Below, one piece after another: positions 1-5,146 of a stretch of DNA of 8,153 nucleotides. Below the pieces are notes generated by a model that had not been told where the DNA came from, searched no databases, and saw only the letters and a list, made by a program, of their open reading frames with translations. How positions within the stretch are numbered: the stretch's first letter is position 1; each line of letters begins with the position of its first letter. The DNA is taken from contig JACOVN010000056.1 of assembly GCA_016177315.1 (NCBI GenBank), positions 1-8,153 on the forward strand. The letters run 5' to 3'. The position numbers and the translations under genes were made by a program. This DNA comes from Candidatus Woesearchaeota archaeon (GTDB lineage Archaea > Nanobdellota > Nanobdellia > Woesearchaeales > UBA12501).

Positions 1-10
1 ATAAAAAATA

Positions 11-24
11 GAAACATTTAAATA
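11..24 (+). promoter_or_regulatory. Promoter (BRE/TATA) of the vapBC pair
   Basis: A purine-rich GAAA followed by CATTTAAATA resembles an archaeal BRE plus TATA box. It would place the transcription start near position 47, giving a leader of about 30 nt that contains the vapB ribosome site GGAAGAGG (66-73). Other A/T-rich TATA-like stretches occur at 33-40 and 45-52, so the exact element is uncertain. The region is loosely palindromic (TTTAAATAATAT near 18-29 against ATATATTAAA near 44-53), which could be an operator for VapB autoregulation, but the match is imperfect. Confidence 0.5.
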
Positions 25-76
25 ATATCACAGTTTATACAGAATATATTAAATACACAAAAAAAGGAAGAGGCAA

Positions 77-316
77 ATGCCCAACATCACCATTGCTATA
101 CCGGAAGAACTGAAGCGGAATATGGATGTCCTGCCTGAACTCAACTGGTCTGCGATCATCCGTACATGGTTAGCGGAAAAAGTAAAGAGAGCTTTGCTCT
201 TAAAACGGCTGGACACAATGCTGGAAAAGTCTGAATTGACGGAGGAGGAATGCTTGAGACTTGGAGAGAAAGCCAAGGCATCCATGCTCAAGAAGTATAA
301 GGCAGAAGGCTGGTAG
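77..316 (+). CDS. vapB: VapB-type antitoxin
   Basis: A 79-residue protein that probably neutralises the VapC-like nuclease encoded immediately downstream. The N-terminus (PNITIAIPEELKRNMDVLPE, then LNWSAIIR) matches the archaeal VapB pattern: a short beta strand, a helix, and the conserved NWS segment of a ribbon-helix-helix DNA-binding domain (about residues 1-30). The remaining residues 30-79 are charged and helical (KVKRALLLKRLDTMLEKSELTEEE) and are the likely toxin-wrapping tail. The ATG at 77 is supported by GGAAGAGG four bases upstream. The stop TAG (314-316) abuts the vapC start, so the two are almost certainly co-translated. Members of this family usually repress their own promoter. 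Identification rests on sequence pattern and on the partner gene. Confidence 0.85.
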   Translation: MPNITIAIPEELKRNMDVLPELNWSAIIRTWLAEKVKRALLLKRLDTMLEKSELTEEECLRLGEKAKASMLKKYKAEGW

Positions 317-742
317 ATGAAGCTCGTCCTTGATACCAACATTCTGTTCTCCTTCTTCAGAGAAAATCCTGTGCGATTCGTTATCGTCAACTCGAGTCTC
401 ATGGAATTAACACTCTTTACTCCAGCGTACGCCTTAGAGGAGCTGTGGAACAACAAGAGAGAGCTCGGAAGATATTCTCATCTAGCTGAAAAAGAGCTCA
501 AGTTTATCCTTATACAATTACACTCTTTCATAGCGGTAAAGCCCATCTCCTTTTTTAACGAATACAAAAAGGAGGCGATGAGAATCTCCCCAGATCAGAA
601 AGATTCACCTTTTTTTGCCCTTGCTTTGAAGCTCAAAGCCGCTCTTTGGTCCAACGAACCGAGATTACGGAGACAATCTGCTGTTAAGGTTCTTTCCACG
701 CAAGAAGTTCTGAAGATACTTAAGATAGGAAAGACAACCTAA
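317..742 (+). CDS. vapC: VapC-type PIN-domain ribonuclease toxin
   Basis: A 141-residue single PIN domain, the usual VapC length, predicted to be a Mg2+-dependent endoribonuclease held inactive by the adjacent antitoxin. The family's acidic residues are visible. D6 lies in LVLDTNILFSFF. E41/E42 lie in ALEELW. D93 and D96 lie in SPDQKDSPFFALALKL. The last acidic position, normally Asp in WTND/WSND, is Glu here (WSNEPRLRRQ, E114), a conservative change that may preserve or weaken metal binding. The ATG directly follows the vapB stop with no spacer, and the ribosome site would have to lie inside vapB, which suggests translational coupling. RNA targets of this family (tRNAs, rRNA) cannot be predicted from the sequence. 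The C-terminus is basic (LKILKIGKTT). Confidence 0.88.
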   Translation: MKLVLDTNILFSFFRENPVRFVIVNSSLMELTLFTPAYALEELWNNKRELGRYSHLAEKELKFILIQLHSFIAVKPISFFNEYKKEAMRISPDQKDSPFFALALKLKAALWSNEPRLRRQSAVKVLSTQEVLKILKIGKTT

Positions 743-751
743 ACATTTAAA
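741..751 (+). promoter_or_regulatory. Leaderless-type promoter of mtaB
   Basis: AAACATTTAAAT is a TATA box whose ATTTAAAT core (744-751) is centred about 27-28 nt upstream of the mtaB ATG at 775. That is the usual archaeal distance from TATA centre to transcription start. The 20 nt before the ATG are pyrimidine-rich with no Shine-Dalgarno. Both facts point to a leaderless mRNA starting at or next to the ATG. The box begins at the vapC stop codon, so vapBC and mtaB are probably transcribed separately. Confidence 0.65.
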
Positions 752-774
752 TTTCCCAACCTTTTTCCTTTACC

Positions 775-2043
775 ATGGCCAAAGTCTTCATCCAAACCTA
801 TGGTTGTTCCTTTAACCAGTTTGACTCCGAAGCCATGGCAGGCATTCTTTCTTACCATGCCCATGAAATCGTCCAGAAGCCAGAGGAAGCAGATGTTGTC
901 ATTGTGAATTCCTGCACTGTGAAAAATTCTGCAGAGACAAAGCTGTTCAGAGATTTGAGAAAATTTAAGGATAAAAAGGTTATTGTTGCTGGCTGCGTTC
1001 CACAGGCAGAGCAGCGCTACATAGACCAGCAACTGAAGGATTATTCCATTGTTGGAACCTTCCAAATCCGGCATATTGCGCATGCAGTGGAAGAAACCAT
1101 CAATAACAACAGGGTTGTTCTGCTCCAGCACGAAAAAGAACAGAGAGTGAATCTGCCCAATATTCGGAGAAACAGCATTGTCCAGATTGTGCCCATCAAT
1201 GATGGCTGCCTGTCCAACTGCTCCTTCTGCAAAACCAAGCAAGCAAGAGGCAATCTCTTTTCCTATGATCCGGAAGCCATCCAAAAGAGAGTAGAGCAGG
1301 CAGTTAAGGAAGGATGCAAGGAAATATGGCTGACCAGCCAGGATGCTGCTGTGTATGGTTTGGACATCAAAACGAATCTAGCAACATTGCTCCAGGAATT
1401 AGTGCAGATAGAAGGAGATTTCATGATCAGGGTTGGCATGGGCAATCCAACCTTTTTCAGAAAATATATCGATGACCTCATTGAGATTTTCCAGCATCCA
1501 AAAATTTTCAAGTTCTTTCACTGCCCTGTGCAGGCGGGCAATGATGCAGTCTTGCAAGATATGAATAGGGGATATACGGTAGATTTGTTTAGAAAAATGG
1601 TTGGTAAATTCCAGCAGGCCATACCAGCACTAACGCTTTCTACAGATATTATTGTTGGCTTTCCAACAGAAACAAAAGAGCAGTTTGAGGATACCACTGC
1701 TTTGGTGAAGGAAATCAAGCCAGACATCATCAACATTTCCAGGTTCTGGCCGCGGCCAGGGACAAGAGCAGCAGCAATGAAATTACTGCAAGGCTCAGAA
1801 ACAAAAGCAAGGAGCAGAATATTGACAGAACTCGTGGAAAAGATTGGCTTTGAGAAAAACCAGCGATGGGTTGGCTGGGAAGGGAAGATTTTGATTGATG
1901 AAGGAGGGAAGAATGAAACCATGGTGGGGAGGAATTATGCCTACAAGCCGGTGATTGTAAAGGGAAATTATCCTTTAGGAACAAGAATAAATGTTAGGAT
2001 TGAGAAGGCAACGTGGTATGATTTGCGAGCTATGATGGTATAA
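775..2043 (+). CDS. tRNA t6A37 methylthiotransferase, archaeal MtaB/CDKAL1 type
   Basis: A 422-residue radical-SAM enzyme predicted to convert N6-threonylcarbamoyladenosine at position 37 of ANN-decoding tRNAs to its 2-methylthio derivative (ms2t6A). The three domains of the family are present in order. The N-terminal methylthiotransferase domain (about 1-105) has cluster cysteines C11 (TYGCSFNQ), C47 (VNSCTVKN) and C74 (AGCVPQ). The radical SAM domain (about 135-340) has CxxxCxxC at C145/C149/C152, the SQDAAVYG motif (188-195), HCPVQAGNDAVL and LSTDIIVGFPTET. The C-terminal TRAM RNA-binding domain spans about 364-422. Family knowledge: YGCS/NSCTVK and the ordering separate the eukaryal/archaeal e-MtaB group from MiaB and RimO. 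The gene appears single, leaderless, and ends in tandem in-frame stops TAA TAG. All catalytic cysteines are intact. Confidence 0.92.
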   Translation: MAKVFIQTYGCSFNQFDSEAMAGILSYHAHEIVQKPEEADVVIVNSCTVKNSAETKLFRDLRKFKDKKVIVAGCVPQAEQRYIDQQLKDYSIVGTFQIRHIAHAVEETINNNRVVLLQHEKEQRVNLPNIRRNSIVQIVPINDGCLSNCSFCKTKQARGNLFSYDPEAIQKRVEQAVKEGCKEIWLTSQDAAVYGLDIKTNLATLLQELVQIEGDFMIRVGMGNPTFFRKYIDDLIEIFQHPKIFKFFHCPVQAGNDAVLQDMNRGYTVDLFRKMVGKFQQAIPALTLSTDIIVGFPTETKEQFEDTTALVKEIKPDIINISRFWPRPGTRAAAMKLLQGSETKARSRILTELVEKIGFEKNQRWVGWEGKILIDEGGKNETMVGRNYAYKPVIVKGNYPLGTRINVRIEKATWYDLRAMMV

Positions 2044-2067
2044 TAGGAAAAAGTATATTCTCTTTTT
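2044..2067. terminator. Bidirectional oligo(T) termination region
   Basis: The 22-nt gap between two converging genes carries TCTCTTTTT on the plus strand (2059-2067) and ACTTTTTCC on the minus strand (2047-2054). Oligo(T) in the non-template strand is the main signal for archaeal intrinsic termination, so each T tract could end the transcript running into it. No hairpin is present, and archaeal termination does not need one. The minus-strand stop TAA (2066-2068) overlaps the plus-strand tract. Confidence 0.5.
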
Positions 2068-2557
2068 ACGACTCCTGTGCAGAAGCTCTCCGTGCCATGT
2101 ACATATGCAAGACATCACTCACTTTCTGAACAACTTTCTTTCCGCTTCGATAGGGTATTTCAATAAGCAGCGATGCAATCGGCCTGCCTGTTATGCAAGT
2201 ATACATCGCTCTGCTGCCATCATGGGCAAGACTGTACAGCAAGGACAAAAAGAGTGTGCTTTCCACTACCAGGGCTGTTGCTCCGGTATTGCGATGCGCA
2301 TAATACACCACTCCTGCTTTTGCTGTTTGAAAAACAAAGTCACAGGCAATGGAGCACCAGAACATTCTGGTATCAGGAATGTTTGCTCTTTCTGCATACG
2401 CTTCCTGCCATGCAGTAGGGAAATACCTGCCTATCAGAACATACGCAATGCCTTTCTCTGCCTGCTGCAAAAGCGTAGGAGATTCTTTCTCCAATGTCTT
2501 ACAGAGCATTTCTAAGCTTTTCTGCACACGGCCTTCTTCTCTGCTTTGGGGAACCAT
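2066..2557 (-). CDS. Hypothetical protein, 163 residues, function unknown
   Basis: I do not recognise the family. The gene is supported by its own promoter (TATA centred near 2608), a good ribosome site GAGGAG (2566-2571) seven bases before the ATG at 2557, and ordinary protein-like composition. The first 25 residues are charged and helical (EEGRVQKSLEMLCKTLEKES). Aromatic-rich segments follow (IGRYFPTAWQEAYAERANIP). A moderately hydrophobic stretch at about 91-111 (TGATALVVESTLFLSLLYSL) may be a buried helix or a weak membrane segment. Cysteines sit at 19, 68, 72 and 121 with no obvious metal motif. The C-terminus is basic (KKVVQKVSDVLHMYMARR). It stands alone, divergent from the small membrane-protein genes and convergent with the methylthiotransferase gene. 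Plus-strand open frames across it are rich in Cys/Ser/Leu and look like shadows. Confidence 0.7.
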   Translation of the reverse strand: MVPQSREEGRVQKSLEMLCKTLEKESPTLLQQAEKGIAYVLIGRYFPTAWQEAYAERANIPDTRMFWCSIACDFVFQTAKAGVVYYAHRNTGATALVVESTLFLSLLYSLAHDGSRAMYTCITGRPIASLLIEIPYRSGKKVVQKVSDVLHMYMARRASAQES

Positions 2558-2603
2558 ACAGGAACTCCTCTTCTACCCCCCACTTGCACACTAAACATAT
2601 TTC

Positions 2604-2620
2604 TATTTAAATATTTTGTG
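2604..2620 (-). promoter_or_regulatory. Promoter of the 163-residue hypothetical gene
   Basis: Read on the minus strand, CACAAAATATTTAAATA is an A-rich BRE-like stretch followed by a TATA box centred near 2608. Transcription would start near 2581, giving a leader of about 25 nt that contains GAGGAG before the ATG at 2557. The TATA core is palindromic, so weak plus-strand initiation near 2636 is possible, but the BRE side favours the minus direction. Confidence 0.6.
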
Positions 2621-2654
2621 CAATTCCCTGGCTTTTGTTGTAGTAAGCACCACT

Positions 2655-2668
2655 ACAAACATTTATAG
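2655..2668 (+). promoter_or_regulatory. Possible distal promoter upstream of the small membrane-protein genes
   Basis: ACAAACATTTATAG resembles a BRE/TATA pair. It would start transcription near 2690, right at the strong Shine-Dalgarno GGAGGT (2691-2696), which is rather short for a leadered message. It is weaker in geometry than the proximal promoter at 2721-2735. Together with GGAGGT and an in-frame GTG at 2705 it could serve a longer form of the first small protein. Confidence 0.3.
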
Positions 2669-2669
2669 T

Positions 2670-2696
2670 TCCTTCTTTACAAGAAAAGAAGGAGGT
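2670..2696 (+). promoter_or_regulatory. Hairpin covering a strong ribosome site
   Basis: TCCTTCTTT (2670-2678) is perfectly complementary to AAAGAAGGA (2685-2693), separated by a 6-nt loop, giving a 9-bp stem. The 3' arm contains the start of GGAGGT (2691-2696), the best Shine-Dalgarno match in this part of the window, eight bases before an in-frame GTG at 2705. In RNA that begins upstream of 2670 the ribosome site would be partly hidden. It may instead be a DNA operator, or chance in a purine/pyrimidine-skewed stretch. Confidence 0.4.
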
Positions 2697-2720
2697 AAAG
2701 CAAGGTGTCATACGAAAGAA

Positions 2721-2735
2721 GAAAATATTTATATA
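2721..2735 (+). promoter_or_regulatory. Proximal, leaderless-type promoter of the small membrane-protein pair
   Basis: GAAAATATTTATATA, preceded by the purine run CGAAAGAA, is a strong BRE/TATA match. The TTTATATA core (2728-2735) is centred about 27-28 nt before the ATG at 2759, the same spacing as in the mtaB promoter, so a leaderless transcript starting at the ATG is expected. Confidence 0.6.
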
Positions 2736-2758
2736 GTAAATTAGGTAAGTGGTGTACC

Positions 2759-2857
2759 ATGACCAAGAAAAAGATAGACCCCCTGAATGTCCTCGTTGCT
2801 ATTATTATCCTTCTCTTGCTTATCTGGTTCCTGAAACGGGTGATTTTCGGTGGATAG
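2759..2857 (+). CDS. Small single-span membrane protein, 32 residues
   Basis: A very short open frame of unknown function. It encodes a basic N-terminus (MTKKKIDPLN), one hydrophobic helix (VLVAIIILLLLIWFL, about 11-25) and a basic end KRVIFGG. By the positive-inside rule both flanks are basic, so topology is unclear. Support comes from the strong TATA box at leaderless distance and from the next gene, whose GTG start overlaps its last codons. Its IFGG ending recurs after the first membrane helix of that gene, so the two may be related. An in-frame GTG at 2705 with GGAGGT eight bases upstream and no intervening stop would add 18 residues (SYERRKYLYSKLGKWCT after the start), making a 50-residue form. 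I prefer 2759 because of the promoter geometry, without certainty. Confidence 0.55.
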   Translation: MTKKKIDPLNVLVAIIILLLLIWFLKRVIFGG

Positions 2858-3077
2858 CAAAACCCTAGGAAAAATGCTCTACTGGATTTTCGTCGTTTTT
2901 CTCATTTACATTCTTTTCGTCCTCCTCCAGAAAATCTTTGGAGGAAGCTTGGGATTTGAGGATTTGATGATTGCACTCTTAGTAACGAATCTAGGATATT
3001 CCTTCTATCTTGGCAACAGGCTGAATCATCATCTAGGAGCATGCATAGTCTTGGAACAGCGGAGAAGAAAAGACTGA
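2850..3077 (+). CDS. Small membrane protein, 75 residues, function unknown
   Basis: It starts at a GTG that overlaps the end of the preceding 32-residue frame by 8 nt, so the two are probably translationally coupled. One clear membrane helix (MLYWIFVVFLIYILFVLL, about 9-26) is followed by QKIFGGSLGFEDLMIALLV and a second, weaker hydrophobic stretch (about 37-55, ending LGYSFYLG). The tail is polar and basic (LNHHLGACIVLEQRRRKD). The IFGGS-then-hydrophobic-segment layout gives the impression of a small archaeal membrane family, but I cannot name it. No catalytic motif is seen. The stop TGA (3075-3077) lies 23 nt from the converging 3' end of the superoperon. Confidence 0.65.
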   Translation: MDSKTLGKMLYWIFVVFLIYILFVLLQKIFGGSLGFEDLMIALLVTNLGYSFYLGNRLNHHLGACIVLEQRRRKD

Positions 3078-3100
3078 TGTCAGAAAGACGATGTGTTGCT

Positions 3101-3427
3101 TCATTCCCACGCAAATAACTCCGTATCTCCGCCAGTATAAAACAGCCCCATCCTTGCTCCTGCGTCCAGCCACGCATGAGCGTATGCTACTGCTGCAAAA
3201 GCCGTTACCCAATCTCCCTTTTCCTGGAAATGCTTTGCATCCGAGAAATAGGTTTTTGCCATTTGGAGGAAATCCTCGGCGACAGATTGCAGATTAAGGC
3301 TAGTCTTGTCAGGATTTTTTATCTTGATCTTTTTCAAGGCTCGCTCTGTCACAGAGAAGTATTTTTCCAGTCTCTCTTCCGTCACTTCTTGAGAAGAAGG
3401 TTTTTGGTGCATGGGAAAACCATTCAC
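3101..3427 (-). CDS. DUF357-family protein
   Basis: A 108-residue, mostly helical cytoplasmic protein matching the archaeal DUF357 family, whose function is unknown. The hallmark is a helical-hairpin core. Its first part is [15 protein letters not shown] (20-34) and [22 protein letters not shown] (51-72). It continues into [20 protein letters not shown] (77-96), the most conserved stretch. The start is ambiguous. A GTG at 3427 forms a GTGA overlap with the rpoK stop, implying coupling; an ATG at 3412 ([10 protein letters not shown]) lies behind GGTGA at longer spacing and would drop five residues. It is the last gene of the minus-strand train. The gap beyond has only a modest T-rich stretch (minus strand, 3066-3073), so no firm terminator can be named. 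Confidence 0.82.
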   Translation of the reverse strand: MNGFPMHQKPSSQEVTEERLEKYFSVTERALKKIKIKNPDKTSLNLQSVAEDFLQMAKTYFSDAKHFQEKGDWVTAFAAVAYAHAWLDAGARMGLFYTGGDTELFAWE

Positions 3428-3633
3428 CGCGCCTTCGGCAATGGCCTTTTCACGGTAATGGGAATGACGCCTTTCTCGAACTCCAGTTTGGCGATTTCCA
3501 ATGGGTTATAGCCAATGCGCTCCAGTTCTTGCTCTGAGAGCTTGACGAGGGTGGGAGCTCCCATGGAGAGCTGCAGTGCTCTGCTGCCCAGCATTCTCGC
3601 CTTCTCGTATCTCGTGTACTGTGTTTGGTCCAT
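3424..3633 (-). CDS. rpoK: DNA-directed RNA polymerase subunit K (Rpb6 homologue)
   Basis: A 69-residue RNA polymerase assembly subunit, the archaeal counterpart of eukaryotic Rpb6 and bacterial omega, which clamps the largest subunit. The conserved core is intact: [20 protein letters not shown] (7-26), then [20 protein letters not shown] (46-65) with the near-terminal RPLP. I place the start at the ATG at 3633 because the family begins just before YTR(F/Y)E and because GAGGA lies seven bases upstream. The frame stays open to 3684, but that extension would overlap the end of rrp42 and adds a non-conserved basic segment. It follows rrp42 after a 10-nt gap and overlaps the DUF357 gene by 4 nt. 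In well-studied archaea rpoK usually sits with ribosomal protein genes (rps9/rpl13 region), so this location is unusual. Confidence 0.93.
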   Translation of the reverse strand: MDQTQYTRYEKARMLGSRALQLSMGAPTLVKLSEQELERIGYNPLEIAKLEFEKGVIPITVKRPLPKAR

Positions 3634-3643
3634 GCTTCGTTCC

Positions 3644-4414
3644 TCAGATGTGTTTCCTGAGTTCTTTCGCCTTTTCCATCGCAATATCGATCATGGCGTT
3701 GACCTCCTCGAACTTCAAGGGGGTGTCTCCACCTTTCTGCATTGCGCAGAGCGTTCCATCAGGTGTTGTGGCAACGGTCAATCTGGCCTCTGCCGCTTCT
3801 TCCTCTTCTGGCAACGGATCTACCAAAAAGGCACTGCCGATCTTATGGACAGTAACGGAAATGGGCAATTTCGTCAGGGGGAGTTTCTTATCCGTCCTGG
3901 TTCGGTAATCCAGCTCTGTTCCATCGTATTTGGGAAACCTGGTGTCCTGCAGCGCAGCAATGGAAGCCAGTGCACAAGCATCCATCAGGTTGCCTGCATC
4001 ATTGATCGTGCAGATATCAATGCTCACAATCCAGACTTTCTCTCCTGGGGTAATGCATAACTTCTTGATGTCAATGGCTTTTGCCTCTCTTACTCCTCTA
4101 TCTGCCACTCTTGCCAATTCTACTGCCTCAATGCCTGGAGGACCTAATTCAAATCGCGGCGAGGATAAGGGGAGCAGCTCAACACCCACCGCCAGGCCTC
4201 CTTCGTTTGGCGTATCTGGGTAGGGTGTGCCTATTGCCAGCTTTACTCCTGCAATGACTTCTGTCTCTCCAATTTTTACTCTGGCAGAGCCTTCTGCGGT
4301 TTCTGAGACGCCGCGCTCTACGCTCACGTCTCGAAATTCCGTCAATGTTCTCCCATCAAAGCGAATGTTCTTGTTCAGCGCTCGTAGTATATGCGTCTTC
4401 TGCGTTTCGTTCAT
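3644..4414 (-). CDS. rrp42: Archaeal exosome subunit Rrp42
   Basis: A 256-residue RNase PH-fold protein. In the archaeal exosome three Rrp41-Rrp42 pairs make the hexameric ring; Rrp42 lacks catalysis but helps form the RNA path and active-site pocket. Recognisable features: [20 protein letters not shown] (17-36), [20 protein letters not shown] (42-61), the long RNase PH sheet region with [16 protein letters not shown] (79-94), [20 protein letters not shown] (124-143), and a second half ending in [18 protein letters not shown]. Length is normal for the subunit. ATG 4414 overlaps the rrp41 stop as ATGA, which couples the two partners that must be made in equal amounts. An acidic loop, [12 protein letters not shown] (200-211), is a known-type variable region. 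Confidence 0.95.
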   Translation of the reverse strand: MNETQKTHILRALNKNIRFDGRTLTEFRDVSVERGVSETAEGSARVKIGETEVIAGVKLAIGTPYPDTPNEGGLAVGVELLPLSSPRFELGPPGIEAVELARVADRGVREAKAIDIKKLCITPGEKVWIVSIDICTINDAGNLMDACALASIAALQDTRFPKYDGTELDYRTRTDKKLPLTKLPISVTVHKIGSAFLVDPLPEEEEAAEARLTVATTPDGTLCAMQKGGDTPLKFEEVNAMIDIAMEKAKELRKHI

Positions 4415-5136
4415 GGTTCCACAACCTCTGCCAATGCCTTATACTTATCCTTCAGGGCTTTCTTCTGAATCTCATAAATCTCCATGCACTTTTTGATGCC
4501 GAGCTGTATTGCTTCCATGAGCATGTCTTTCGGTATTTCCCCATCCATTTGAAGCAGTGTGATTTCTCCCGTGGATGGCACAATCGCAATAGGAACATCG
4601 GCAACCGGTCCATCCTCGTACGCTTCTTCCTGGTAATCCATGTCGGCGACAATCTTGTCATCCACTCTCCCTACTGCAATCGCCGGAATCAAGTCTTTCA
4701 TCGCAATACCCGCATCAGCAAGAGCGATGCTCGCCGCACAAATGCCTGCACACCTTGAGCCAGCATCACATTGCGGGAGATCAATGAATACATCCACCGC
4801 CGCATTAGGGAAATCCGATAAATCCACTACCGAAGACAATGCCTTTTCGGTAATCATGGAAATCTCCTTGGATCTTCTGGAGCCTCCGGGCCTCACTCGC
4901 TCTCCTGCCCCGGAGAACGGCATCATGTTGTAGTTGCATCGCAAAACTCCTCCTTTCGGATTCTGCAAATATTTTGGGTGCATCTCTCTTGGCCCATAGA
5001 CTGCGGCATAGGCGATGGTTCTTCCAATCCGGAAATACGCAGACCCGTCTGCTCTCCGAATAACGCCTGCTTTGGCTTCGATAGGTCTTAGCTCATCAAA
5101 TCTCTTTCTTCCGTCCAATCGTTTTGTGTACGTCAT
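4411..5136 (-). CDS. rrp41: Archaeal exosome catalytic subunit Rrp41
   Basis: A 241-residue RNase PH-fold subunit carrying the phosphorolytic 3'-5' exoribonuclease site of the exosome. Start choice: ATG 5136 (MTYTKRLDGRKRFDELRPI), preceded six bases upstream by GAGGAG and matching the usual LDGR start. An upstream in-frame ATG at 5202 would overlap rrp4 and add a non-conserved segment. Visible family elements: GRTIAYAAVYGPREMHPK (38-55), CNYNMMPFSGAGERVRPG (67-84), the RNA/phosphate-binding arginine pair R87-R88 in GGSRRSKEIS, and QCDAGSRCAGICAASIALAD (122-141). The metal-site region reads VADMDYQEEAYEDG (163-176). The first Asp, D165, is conserved, but the position of the second catalytic Asp (DLDYEED pattern) appears to be E171, and there are about three extra residues before DVPIAIV. 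It ends in an ATGA overlap with rrp42. Confidence 0.95.
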   Translation of the reverse strand: MTYTKRLDGRKRFDELRPIEAKAGVIRRADGSAYFRIGRTIAYAAVYGPREMHPKYLQNPKGGVLRCNYNMMPFSGAGERVRPGGSRRSKEISMITEKALSSVVDLSDFPNAAVDVFIDLPQCDAGSRCAGICAASIALADAGIAMKDLIPAIAVGRVDDKIVADMDYQEEAYEDGPVADVPIAIVPSTGEITLLQMDGEIPKDMLMEAIQLGIKKCMEIYEIQKKALKDKYKALAEVVEP

Positions 5137-5146
5137 GATTCTCTCC

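Noticed and set aside
2105..2515. Plus-strand open frames opposite the 163-residue gene
   Set aside because: They have Cys/Ser/Leu-rich, low-complexity composition and no promoter or ribosome site; the minus-strand gene has both.
3020..3100. Frameshifted C-terminus of the 75-residue membrane protein
   Set aside because: Another frame gives a plausible basic tail (SLGTAEKKRLMSERR), but without homologues there is no reason to assume an error.
3634..3684. Upstream extension of RpoK (17 extra residues from ATG 3684)
   Set aside because: It overlaps the end of rrp42, is not part of the conserved family, and the ATG at 3633 has a well-spaced GAGGA.
3515..4060. Long plus-strand frames opposite rrp42 and rpoK
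   Set aside because: They are shadows of strongly conserved minus-strand genes and have no signals of their own.
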